Shown here in pieces: positions 1 to 5,257 of a stretch of 6,071 nucleotides of DNA. Source of the stretch: 2-02-FULL-46-13 sp036517235 (GTDB taxonomy: Bacteria > Patescibacteriota > Minisyncoccia > Phycocordibacterales > DSPV01); contig DATDXL010000016.1 of assembly GCA_036517235.1 (NCBI GenBank), positions 1-6,071 of the forward strand, in the 5' to 3' direction. The notes beneath the pieces are model-generated. The model searched no databases. It was not told where the DNA came from and saw only the letters and a list, made by a program, of their open reading frames with translations. The number at the start of each line of letters is the position of its first letter. The stretch's first letter is position 1. The translations under genes were made by a program, and so were the position numbers.

Positions 1-438
1 AAAGAGTTCGCCTTTACCAAATTGATCAAATGCGGGTATTGCGGTGCCGGCATCACAGCCGATGAGAAGTTCAAGAAATTGAGAGACGGTGGCGTAAACC
101 GCCACGTCTACTACTTCTGCACCAGAAAAGGCAAAGACGAATGCAAGAATCCGTATATCAAGGAAGCAGACCTCATTACCGAACTCATTGCATTAATGGA
201 CACCGTAGACTTGGATGAAATCGGAATCAAGACCCGAATCGAGGATGAGATAAAGCGATTCAACAAATTTAGATCGGGAGTGCTCGGACACAAGCAAGAC
301 AAGATCGCCATCGATGTGGATGTGCGAAATTATGCGAAGTACCTGCTCAAAGAAGGAACGCTGGTGGAGAAGCGTGAATTACTGTCGTGTCTAGAAAGTA
401 AACTATTTCTGAATGACAAAAAGATTACGCTTGAATGA
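1..438 (+). CDS. Large serine recombinase, C-terminal part (5' end outside window)
   Basis: The frame is open from base 1, so the gene starts upstream; 145 residues are visible and the catalytic resolvase domain is missing because of the window edge. Seen: a recombinase zinc beta-ribbon with Cys pairs at visible residues 11/14 (CGYC) and 40/48, an aromatic YYFC strand, then a helical, charged tail ending in a KRELLSCLESKLFLNDKKI-like segment. That tail is characteristic of serine integrases and recombinases, where ribbon and coiled-coil bind attachment-site DNA and control synapsis. Members of this family move phages, integrative elements and cassettes by cutting and rejoining att sites. The ATG at 22-24 is internal and lies just before the CGYC knuckle, so it is not the real start. 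The gene converges on the nuclease-like gene at 452-1330. Family confidence is high; which element it mobilises cannot be seen. Confidence 0.88.
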   Translation, partial: KEFAFTKLIKCGYCGAGITADEKFKKLRDGGVNRHVYYFCTRKGKDECKNPYIKEADLITELIALMDTVDLDEIGIKTRIEDEIKRFNKFRSGVLGHKQDKIAIDVDVRNYAKYLLKEGTLVEKRELLSCLESKLFLNDKKITLE

Positions 439-451
439 CAGAAAATATTTT

Positions 452-1330
452 TTACAAGGTTGACTCGTAAGAAGCTTTGACGAGATCAAAAATATATTCA
501 ATGTCGCTTTCGGGAGTAAATTTGACCATGCCCTTATAGCCCCACCGATTTGTGGTTACATCTTTCACGATTCCTTTACTATCGATCTCATAAGACGGAT
601 CCCGAAGCAGAAGCTGTATCCAAGTCTTTCTAAACTCAAGTCGAGTAAAGCTTTTGGTTGTACGGTAGGTGATACCACTCTTTTGTCCGGCAACCTCTTC
701 GACAGAAGGAAGCTGTAGAAGTCTCTCACGCAACACCTGAAATGTCCCTTGCATTTCGGAAGAAGCTATATTGAGATGATAATTTAAATCATACTCGACG
801 TCCTCCACGTGTGCCACCGTCTTCTTTTCTGAATGATAGTTTTCAGGAAGCGGGCTATATTCACTCTCCAGATTAAGAATATTGCCTTCGTAAAGAGAGT
901 AGGTCATAAGCTCGACGTTCTCCACTCTTTGGGCAGCAGCCTGAATGTACCTACTAAACCCTTGAGCAATAAGAATTACTCGAGGTTGCTCCCAGTTAAC
1001 CTCTGTATCTTCGCCAAGCTTACTTTTTACCAGAAGATCGAAATGCTTCTTATTTTTCACTAGCCAGTCTAGATAAAATAGACCTTGCGAAAATACCTCC
1101 TGGTTTTCTCGCCACTTATACTCGATGATCACGGGAGAATTATTTTCATCAATTCCTAGTGTATCGATTCTACCGTCCGTAGTTTGATATTCTTTCTCAA
1201 GAAAGCGAACACCGAGTACTTCCTCTAGGTTTTCCGCGAAAAAGTCACGAAGATTAAACTCATTACCAAAGCCGTCTTTCTTCAAGCCGAGCTGGTGAGC
1301 ATTTTTTGAATCTATTTTGAAAATAGCCAT
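452..1330 (-). CDS. NucS-like PD-(D/E)XK nuclease-fold protein with DUF5655 C-terminus
   Basis: 292 residues. Residues about 25-100 show the endonuclease NucS-like pattern: a helix (DFFAENLEEVLG), GRIDTLGID with Asp56, a strand ending in IIEYKW (E70-x-K72), and a following helix with Gln82 (SQGLFYLDW). This matches the D...ExK metal-binding core of PD-(D/E)XK nucleases. Residues about 195-292 resemble DUF5655, with a terminal helix ending in LVKASYESTL. Proteins of this architecture are often annotated 'DUF5655' or 'predicted transport protein' (COG3586). The biochemical role is not established; nucleic-acid binding or cleavage is inferred from the fold. The start at 1330 is chosen because the upstream in-strand ATG is in another frame. 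Base composition is AT-richer than the genes to its right, and it is convergent with the recombinase gene, suggesting accessory cargo of a mobile island. The protein has no signal peptide or membrane segment. Confidence 0.8.
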   Translation of the reverse strand: MAIFKIDSKNAHQLGLKKDGFGNEFNLRDFFAENLEEVLGVRFLEKEYQTTDGRIDTLGIDENNSPVIIEYKWRENQEVFSQGLFYLDWLVKNKKHFDLLVKSKLGEDTEVNWEQPRVILIAQGFSRYIQAAAQRVENVELMTYSLYEGNILNLESEYSPLPENYHSEKKTVAHVEDVEYDLNYHLNIASSEMQGTFQVLRERLLQLPSVEEVAGQKSGITYRTTKSFTRLEFRKTWIQLLLRDPSYEIDSKGIVKDVTTNRWGYKGMVKFTPESDIEYIFDLVKASYESTL

Positions 1331-1381
1331 ATTTCCATTTTCTCACATCTTTTTGGTTTTGATAACCATCTGACCGCAACA

Positions 1382-1407
1382 AAAAACCACCCGTTGAGGT
1401 GGTTTTT
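1382..1407 (-). terminator. Rho-independent terminator downstream of tRNA-Gln (symmetric)
   Basis: Perfect inverted repeat: AAAAACCACC (1382-1391), six-base loop, GGTGGTTTTT (1398-1407). On the minus strand the hairpin ends in a run of six T (bases 1386 to 1381), so it would stop transcription coming from the tRNA-Gln gene before it enters the nuclease-like gene. The plus-strand reading also ends in five T, so it could work both ways, although no plus-strand gene enters from the left here. Confidence 0.82.
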
Positions 1408-1454
1408 CGTTCTGGATACGGCGCTCAGCCGGTATGCAATCTCGGGGTGGAGTT

Positions 1455-1489
1455 GCCTATGCGTCTCAGTCACCTGACTTAGCATAGGC
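1455..1489 (-). repeat. Hairpin immediately 3' of tRNA-Gln
   Basis: GCCTATGC (1455-1462) pairs perfectly with GCATAGGC (1482-1489), and inside it AGTCA (1468-1472) pairs with TGACT (1475-1479). In the tRNA transcript this structure begins three bases after the discriminator base. It has no T run, so it is not a terminator. It could be a 3' trailer structure used in tRNA processing, or one arm of an attachment-like site; the sequence does not decide. Confidence 0.5.
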
Positions 1490-1492
1490 GTA

Positions 1493-1563
1493 CTGCGGGG
1501 CTTGGATTCGAACCAAGATGACATGATTCAGAGTCATGCATCCTACCTTTAGATGACCCCGCA
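1493..1563 (-). tRNA. tRNA-Gln (anticodon CUG), CCA not encoded
   Basis: A full cloverleaf reads on the minus strand. The acceptor stem TGCGGGG/CCCCGCA is 7 bp and starts with U1-A72, the discriminator is G73, and both are normal for bacterial tRNA-Gln. The D arm closes ATCT with GGAT (one G-U), with A14 and G18-G19. The anticodon stem is CATGA/TCATG around loop CTCTGAA, giving anticodon CTG for codon CAG. The variable loop is 4 bases. The T arm is CTTGG/CCAAG with loop TTCGAAT. The bases after G73 are TAC, so CCA must be added by nucleotidyltransferase. Aminoacylation is probably through the GluRS/GatCAB route in such lineages, but no gene for that is in the window. It is followed by the terminator at 1382-1407. 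Confidence 0.95.
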
Positions 1564-1602
1564 GCACTAAGCACAAACACCGGTACTTGCCTTTGGCATC
1601 GG

Positions 1603-1630
1603 ATGAAACGCAATGCTGATTGCGTTTCAT
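1603..1630. repeat. Perfect 12-bp inverted repeat with GCTG loop
   Basis: ATGAAACGCAAT (1603-1614), loop GCTG (1615-1618), ATTGCGTTTCAT (1619-1630): twelve uninterrupted base pairs with a four-base loop. There is no T run on either side, so a terminator role is unlikely. It lies about 40 bases upstream of the tRNA-Gln gene in the direction of tRNA transcription. Possible roles are a protein-binding site, a leader structure or a mobile-element relic. Confidence 0.7.
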
Positions 1631-1643
1631 TCCCGCCTTTAGA

Positions 1644-1662
1644 CCTGCCTGCGCTGGCAGGC
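1644..1662. repeat. Short REP-like palindrome with GCTG loop
   Basis: GCCTGC (1647-1652) pairs with GCAGGC (1657-1662) around loop GCTG; an alternative register pairs CCTGCC (1644-1649) with GGCAGG (1656-1661). GC-rich palindromes of this CCTGCC...GGCAGG style resemble dispersed REP-like intergenic elements. Only one copy is in the window, so its repetitive nature cannot be shown here. Confidence 0.45.
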
Positions 1663-1794
1663 GATCCCGCAATATTTTTCAACACCACTTTCTATCCACC
1701 AACACACTTTTGTCTTATCCTTCGCAAAGCCTCAGGACTAAAATTTTCCAAGGTCTCCGATAAAACCTAAGAAAATCAATCGCCCGCAAGGTAG

Positions 1795-1830
1795 AGAGAA
1801 CGATACTAGAAAAACGGCTCCCATTCAAGC
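1795..1830 (+). repeat. Imperfect direct repeat flanking GH63 gene, copy 1
   Basis: Aligns without gaps to 3205-3240 with 27 of 36 identical bases, including the shared blocks CTAGAAAA, CGGC and TTCAAG. The two copies sit either side of the GH63 gene, 1410 bases apart. Confidence 0.55.
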
Positions 1831-1834
1831 CGTT
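1810..1834 (-). terminator. Hairpin with T run on the minus strand
   Basis: AACGGCT (1813-1819) pairs with AGCCGTT (1828-1834) around an eight-base loop. On the minus strand the stem runs into five T, the form of a weak intrinsic terminator. No minus-strand gene lies just upstream of it, so it may stop antisense transcription rising from the GH63 region, or be fortuitous. Confidence 0.4.
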
Positions 1835-1868
1835 ACCTGAAGAGGTAGCCATAAGGGATAAATTTTCA

Positions 1869-1874
1869 TATCAT
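1869..1874 (+). promoter_or_regulatory. -10-like box of GH63 gene (leaderless start)
   Basis: TATCAT ends 7 bases before the ATG at 1882, which would place transcription start at or next to the start codon. No good -35 hexamer is seen 16-18 bases upstream, and there is no Shine-Dalgarno sequence in front of the ATG. Confidence 0.4.
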
Positions 1875-1881
1875 ACAGAGT

Positions 1882-3147
1882 ATGTTTAACCTCAAAGACG
1901 ATACATTAAAAGTTCTCATGCGGAATCGCCGCCACGCAGGCGAGTTCCAGTATACCGTCCCCTCACCCGACACGTATCCTTACCAGTGGCTCTGGGATTC
2001 CTGCTTTCACGCCATCATCTTGACGCGCTTCAGGGTGGAGGACGCGAAAAAAGAATTGCGCTCGCTCGTTTCCAAACAGTTCGAGAATGGTCTCATCCCG
2101 CATGTCATCTACTGGGAGAAGCACACCGTAGTGAACATTGACTGGGGTGTCTCTGGCACAAGCGCGCTGACACAACCGCCCTTGATCGCCTACGCCGCCT
2201 GGCGCATCTACGCGCAAGACGGTGACAAACAATTTCTGCAAGAGCTCTACCCACATCTCAACCGTTTCTACCGCTACCTACTCACTCGCGATCCGCACGG
2301 ACACCATCTCGTCGGCATCATCAACCCCGACGAATCAGGCGAAGACAATTCCCCTCGCTTCGACGCGGCGCTGGGGCTTCCGCCTCGCCACAAGCGCCCC
2401 GAGAACAACGCGAAGCGCTTCGATCTGTTCGAGAAAAACAAGACGTGCGCGTTTGACGCCATCCACTGCATGCGAGAATTCTTCTGGGTCAAAGACGTAC
2501 CCATGAGCGCGTACCTGGTGGAAAACCTGACACACTTGGCGCGCATCGCCCGAGAGCTCGGCGATGAAGAGAACGAGGCGTACATGACAGGGCAGGCACA
2601 CTTGATGAGCGAAGCAATGAAACAGCACCTCCTTGAAGACGGAATCTTTTGGAGCGTCTATGGTGGCGACTATACAAAGATAAAGGTGAAGACCTGGGCG
2701 ATGTTTGCTCCTCTCGTCGCCGGCATCGCGTCGGCGGAGGATGCGAAGAACCTCGTGGAGCACCATTTCAAGAACAAGGACGAGTTCTTCTGTGCCTATC
2801 CCATTCCGACGACGGCAAAAGACGAAGAGGCCTACAGTTCCGTGGAAGACGAGGGACCAGCGTGGCTCCACCCCAACTGGCGCGGCCCCGTGTGGATGGC
2901 ATCAAACTGGTTCGTCTTCCGTGGTCTTATCCGCTACGGGTTTCGTGAGGAAGCGGCTCTCATCAAACAAAAGAGTATTGAACTTTTGGAAAAATCGGGT
3001 TTCCGCGAATATTTTCACCCCGATACGGGCGAAGGCATGGGAGCGCACGATTTCACCTGGGGCGGACTCGCGCTGGATATGGACGATAAAATCCACCTTG
3101 ATCTGTCTTTAGATGATCCCGCGATAGTTGAGAAGCTTTCAGCGTAA
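1882..3147 (+). CDS. GH63-family alpha-glycosidase, mannosylglycerate/glucosylglycerate hydrolase-like
   Basis: 421 residues, cytosolic (no signal peptide), close to the length of single-domain GH63 mannosylglycerate hydrolases. Seen in order: YQWLWDSCFHAII (residues 34-46), IPHVIYW (72-78), LTQPPLIAYAAW (96-107), NPDESGEDNSPRFD (148-161), WLHPNWRGPVWMASNWFVFRGL (328-349) and FREYFHPDTGEG (374-385). These are the signature blocks of the (alpha/alpha)6-barrel in GH63 and related trehalase-like enzymes. By family analogy Asp155 is the likely general acid and Glu376 the likely base; this is inference. GH63 enzymes invert alpha-linked glucosides or mannosides; the substrate here (mannosyl- or glucosylglycerate, a disaccharide, or a glycan end) cannot be fixed from sequence. 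The start at 1882 gives a good N-terminus and lacks a Shine-Dalgarno. It is GC-richer than the island genes on its left and stands alone, without other sugar genes nearby. Confidence 0.8.
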   Translation: MFNLKDDTLKVLMRNRRHAGEFQYTVPSPDTYPYQWLWDSCFHAIILTRFRVEDAKKELRSLVSKQFENGLIPHVIYWEKHTVVNIDWGVSGTSALTQPPLIAYAAWRIYAQDGDKQFLQELYPHLNRFYRYLLTRDPHGHHLVGIINPDESGEDNSPRFDAALGLPPRHKRPENNAKRFDLFEKNKTCAFDAIHCMREFFWVKDVPMSAYLVENLTHLARIARELGDEENEAYMTGQAHLMSEAMKQHLLEDGIFWSVYGGDYTKIKVKTWAMFAPLVAGIASAEDAKNLVEHHFKNKDEFFCAYPIPTTAKDEEAYSSVEDEGPAWLHPNWRGPVWMASNWFVFRGLIRYGFREEAALIKQKSIELLEKSGFREYFHPDTGEGMGAHDFTWGGLALDMDDKIHLDLSLDDPAIVEKLSA

Positions 3148-3169
3148 CGCTCAGAGCTTTATGTTTTTT
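3133..3169 (+). terminator. Terminator overlapping GH63 stop codon
   Basis: Bases 3133-3144 pair with 3148-3159 (12 positions, one G-T wobble and one C-C mismatch), leaving a three-base loop that is exactly the TAA stop codon (3145-3147). After the stem comes TATG and then six T (3164-3169). The 5' arm of the terminator therefore encodes the last residues of the enzyme. Confidence 0.75.
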
Positions 3170-3204
3170 AACCCTAAGCATAAGCCATACGCACTAAGCT
3201 CATA

Positions 3205-3240
3205 AGAGAAGGATGCTAGAAAAGCGGCCTATTTTCAAGG
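3205..3240 (+). repeat. Imperfect direct repeat flanking GH63 gene, copy 2
   Basis: 27 of 36 bases match 1795-1830. The hairpin present in copy 1 is degraded here. Read on the plus strand, both copies give a related peptide (LEKR..FK..P), with several differences at third codon positions, so the pair may descend from a duplicated coding fragment. Confidence 0.5.
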
Positions 3241-3280
3241 TCTTTCCAAAAGAAAATCCCCGCACCGATTGCGAGGATTT
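3240..3280 (-). terminator. Minus-strand Rho-independent terminator
   Basis: AAATCC plus CGC (3254-3259, 3261-3263) pairs with GCG plus GGATTT (3271-3273, 3275-3280), with one C-A mismatch and a seven-base loop. On the minus strand the stem is followed by TTTTCTTTT. It lies 11 bases after the stop codon of the minus-strand frame at 3292-3510, which supports that frame being a real transcription unit. Confidence 0.68.
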
Positions 3281-3291
3281 ATGTGAAGGAC

Positions 3292-3510
3292 TTAGAACCA
3301 GCCGCCAGTGCGGAACTGTGTCACCACGTGACGGCTTATGTTTGTGTTCTCGGCGAGCGCGCCGTACAAAGAGAACTTGTAGGGAATTTCGACAGGTTTG
3401 CGGTTGCGGGTCTTGCGTTTTGATTTCTCTGGCGGAGGCAGAGGTTCGGGTAAGACCGTTTGGGCGATGAACAGCAGTATTGAATGAGGTTTTTGCTTTC
3501 CAGAAGCACT
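3292..3510 (-). CDS. Possible small basic protein, start unclear (may be a gene remnant)
   Basis: A 72-codon open frame bounded upstream by TAA (3511-3513) and ending in TAA at 3292-3294. The translation looks protein-like: a proline-rich stretch (PEPLPPP), a basic segment (KSKRKTRNRK), then IPYKFSLYGALAENTN and a C-terminus QFRTGGWF. A terminator follows 11 bases after the stop. Against it: no ATG, GTG or TTG lies in frame, so either a rare start (CTG or ATA near 3477) is used or a frameshift has separated it from an upstream start. A TACAAT box on the minus strand (3528-3533) could be its -10. I do not recognise the family. It could be an intact small gene, a decayed gene, or a chance frame. 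Confidence 0.38.
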   Translation of the reverse strand, partial: SASGKQKPHSILLFIAQTVLPEPLPPPEKSKRKTRNRKPVEIPYKFSLYGALAENTNISRHVVTQFRTGGWF

Positions 3511-3577
3511 TTACCTGTCTTGTAAATATTGTAAACGGAACCACGCGTTATACACAGGAGCTGTAAAAGTTTCCATG

Positions 3578-3583
3578 TATACT
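3578..3583 (+). promoter_or_regulatory. -10-like box of membrane-protein gene (leaderless start)
   Basis: TATACT (one mismatch to TATAAT) ends 6 bases before the ATG at 3590, so the transcript would begin at about the start codon. AGGAG occurs at 3556-3560 but is about 30 bases from the ATG, too far for a ribosome binding site. No clear -35. Confidence 0.5.
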
Positions 3584-3589
3584 TAATCA

Positions 3590-5056
3590 ATGGCAATAAC
3601 TCCCGAGCTCTCTGCTTATATAACACAAGCTCGAGAAGCTGGCGTAACTGACGAAGCGATTCGAGTTGAGCTGTTGCGTATCGGATGGGGTATTGAAGAG
3701 GTTAACGCCGCACTTGTAGTCAGCGCGGGTTTTGTAGGTCCCCAGTCGTACATTCAGCCTACTGACCAAAGCACTTCCTCGCTCAATGCTCAGTCGTCGC
3801 ACGTCTCTCAAGCGCAACCGATTGGTACAACCGAGACCCCTTCGCTCGATGTCCAGTCGCAAGCGTCAGCGGCAACCGTACTAACACACCGCTCTCGGTG
3901 GCCCATCATCATAGGTGTTCTCGTATTTCTCGGCGGTGTGGCTGCAGCAACCGTTTACTTTGCGCCGTTTTTTTTAGAAAAACCGCCCTACCCTCCGCAA
4001 ACCTTTCTGACAGATCTTGCGTCTAATCTTGGAGTCATTTCATCGGCTACTTATTCCGCGGTGCTGTCGGTGGCAATGGAACCACGCACCGAAAATGTTC
4101 GCTCACTTCGTGACGCGTTTCCAGAGGAAGCCCCCCAGAGTGATAGTTTTTCGCCGCCGTCTTCTGAATCTATCATCACGAGCATGATTCGCGCAGAAGA
4201 CACCTATTTTACTATGCTGCCTTCTGAACTGAGCGCCTCAATCTCTGTGGATGGCAATATCAAGAAGATCCAAGAGGGAGGGATCAAACCCGCTGGGCAT
4301 ACAGGTGTCGTCCTAAATTTTTCTACACCCGACTTTTCATTCACTGCCGATGTCGAGTTTATTGCTGACAGAGGTGTGCTCTATGGTCGTATCAATCGTA
4401 TGCCCTCATTTTTATTTTTCAATTTTGATTCTGTGAAGGGTAAGTGGGTCAAAGTAGGTGATGTCGCAAGCAGTACTTCGGCAGGCGATACATTCAATGA
4501 CCCGGACAGTGCCGCACGCATACTCGAAGCATTCAGGAAGATTCTTACCATTGCCGACGAGGAGCAGTTGCTTGCGGGTGTAAGCAATCCTGCGAAAGAT
4601 AGGTTGGGGGAAGAGAGTGTGTATCGCTATACTCTTTCGCTGAATGCCGATCGTGTGCTTACGTTTTATGACCGGGCGATGGTGGTTATCCATGACGCAC
4701 TTCCAGAGGATAGAAGGACTAATTTTGATGTGGTAGTAACAGAACAGCGAAAGCATATCGCTGACCCCTCGTTTGTAAAGTTGATGCAGTTTTTTAAGGA
4801 GCAGGGGACACTGTCAATGTGGATTTCCTCGAAAACAAAATTACCTCTGCGTATTTCATCGATTAGCCATATGGCGCCAAGTCGTGCCGCGGTTGCTTCG
4901 AGCACACTGCCTTCCAGTACCAAGCAGTTAAAGTTTGAGATGTCGCTCTCGCTCCTCAATGTAAACCAGCCCGTCGAGGTGGAAGTCCCGAAAGATTTTA
5001 TAACGCTTCAAGAAGCGTATGCGCTTATGAATCCGACATCGAGCACTTCTCGCTAG
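3590..5056 (+). CDS. Single-pass membrane protein with N-terminal helical motif and exported LolA/LppX-like domain
   Basis: 488 residues. Residues 4-42 form a short amphipathic helical motif (YITQAREAGV, then LLRIGWGIEEVNAAL), of a kind seen at the N-terminus of many CPR membrane proteins and similar in feel to UBA-like three-helix folds. Residues 45-100 are a Ser/Thr/Gln-rich linker. RSR then W104 to L129 is one transmembrane helix; positive residues before it put the N-terminus in the cytosol and residues 130-488 outside. The external part has alternating beta strands with GKWVKVG (284-290), YRYTLSLNAD, SSKTKLPLRIS (413-423) and VNQPVEVEVPKDF (458-470), a pattern recalling LolA/LppX-type lipid-carrier folds. 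That fold call is inference. No catalytic motif is seen. The role may be envelope maintenance or sensing; specific function unknown. The ATG at 3590 fits the promoter placement. Confidence 0.82.
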   Translation: MAITPELSAYITQAREAGVTDEAIRVELLRIGWGIEEVNAALVVSAGFVGPQSYIQPTDQSTSSLNAQSSHVSQAQPIGTTETPSLDVQSQASAATVLTHRSRWPIIIGVLVFLGGVAAATVYFAPFFLEKPPYPPQTFLTDLASNLGVISSATYSAVLSVAMEPRTENVRSLRDAFPEEAPQSDSFSPPSSESIITSMIRAEDTYFTMLPSELSASISVDGNIKKIQEGGIKPAGHTGVVLNFSTPDFSFTADVEFIADRGVLYGRINRMPSFLFFNFDSVKGKWVKVGDVASSTSAGDTFNDPDSAARILEAFRKILTIADEEQLLAGVSNPAKDRLGEESVYRYTLSLNADRVLTFYDRAMVVIHDALPEDRRTNFDVVVTEQRKHIADPSFVKLMQFFKEQGTLSMWISSKTKLPLRISSISHMAPSRAAVASSTLPSSTKQLKFEMSLSLLNVNQPVEVEVPKDFITLQEAYALMNPTSSTSR

Positions 5057-5100
5057 CGACACTTTTGAGCCTCTTTCGCTGATGCGGTGTCGATTCTTTT
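5057..5100 (+). terminator. Probable terminator directly after the membrane-protein stop
   Basis: CGACAC (5057-5062) pairs with GTGTCG (5087-5092) around a long loop that contains a small inner AGC/GCT pairing; ATTCTTTT follows. The stem begins on the first base after the TAG stop. The long loop makes it weaker than the other terminators in the window. Confidence 0.5.
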
Positions 5101-5112
5101 GAGAGCTATGAT

Positions 5113-5118
5113 TATAAT
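5113..5118 (+). promoter_or_regulatory. Consensus -10 box TATAAT of the 43-codon gene
   Basis: An exact TATAAT ends 7 bases before the ATG at 5126. The hexamer 17 bases upstream is TCGATT (5090-5095), a poor -35 that overlaps the preceding terminator. Spacing predicts a transcript starting at or next to the ATG. Confidence 0.6.
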
Positions 5119-5125
5119 GCGCAGT

Positions 5126-5257
5126 ATGCCTATGACTGCAAGAACTGGAGCGGAGATAAATCGAAGTTCGCACTTCCATCGGGGGTTTCTTTCATGGAGG
5201 TCCCATCTTCCTACTAGCCGCTACTATTACGGGAAGCGAAACAAAACGGCGCTTTAG
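5126..5257 (+). CDS. Small basic 43-residue protein of unknown function, probably leaderless
   Basis: The frame begins MPMTARTGAEINRSS, contains HFHRGFLSWRSH (residues 16-27) and ends SRYYYGKRNKTAL. It is rich in Arg, Lys, His and Tyr, acidic only at Glu10, with no signal peptide or membrane segment; a nucleic-acid- or ribosome-binding role is possible but purely inferred. Support comes from context: a consensus TATAAT box 7 bases before the ATG, and a strong terminator hairpin that contains the TAG stop in its loop, so promoter, ORF and terminator fit exactly on about 155 bases. An ATG at 5132 is an alternative start. The same unit could instead make a small non-coding RNA. I do not recognise a family. 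Confidence 0.55.
   Translation: MPMTARTGAEINRSSHFHRGFLSWRSHLPTSRYYYGKRNKTAL

Larger units (their letters stand above)
1564..1881. other. Hairpin-rich intergenic spacer between tRNA-Gln and GH63 gene
   Basis: No convincing gene was found in this 318-base stretch. It holds the two GCTG-loop hairpins (1603-1630, 1647-1662), an AT-rich part (about 1670-1780) without clear structure, one copy of an imperfect repeat (1795-1830) that recurs downstream of the GH63 gene, a hairpin with a minus-strand T run (1810-1834), and the -10-like box of the GH63 gene. A 45-codon minus-strand ORF (1715-1852) exists but has no supporting signals. Confidence 0.6.
3170..3577. other. Spacer between GH63 gene and membrane-protein gene
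   Basis: No plus-strand gene is supported here. The stretch holds the second copy of the imperfect repeat (3205-3240), a minus-strand terminator (3240-3280) and a minus-strand open frame ending just before it (3292-3510). A plus-strand open frame starting at 3213 reads antisense to these and is probably a shadow. Confidence 0.55.

Noticed and set aside
439..454. T-rich stretch between the convergent recombinase and nuclease-like genes as a terminator
   Set aside because: There is a run of six T but no GC-containing stem before it on either strand.
1382..1662. Several inverted repeats close together, considered as a CRISPR array
   Set aside because: The repeats differ in sequence and length, with no regular spacers and no cas genes; they are separate hairpins around a tRNA gene.
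1715..1852. 45-codon minus-strand ORF beginning with an ATG at 1852
   Set aside because: A hairpin with a T run on the same strand (1810-1834) falls inside it, no -10 box is at the leaderless distance, there is no ribosome binding site and the composition is not distinctive.
2335..2871. Long minus-strand ORF (178 codons) inside the GH63 gene
   Set aside because: It is an antisense shadow of a GC-rich gene with clear family motifs on the plus strand.
3213..3470. 85-codon plus-strand ORF starting at 3213
   Set aside because: It lies antisense to a better supported minus-strand frame and terminator, and its later part is Cys/Arg-rich in a way typical of shadow frames. Only its first residues, within the repeat, are of interest.
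3200..3544. 114-codon minus-strand ORF with an ATG start
   Set aside because: It would read straight through the minus-strand terminator at 3240-3280, and its residues are less protein-like than the overlapping frame that ends at 3292.
5196..5201. Consensus Shine-Dalgarno GGAGGT
   Set aside because: It lies inside the 43-codon ORF and no start codon occurs at a suitable distance downstream.
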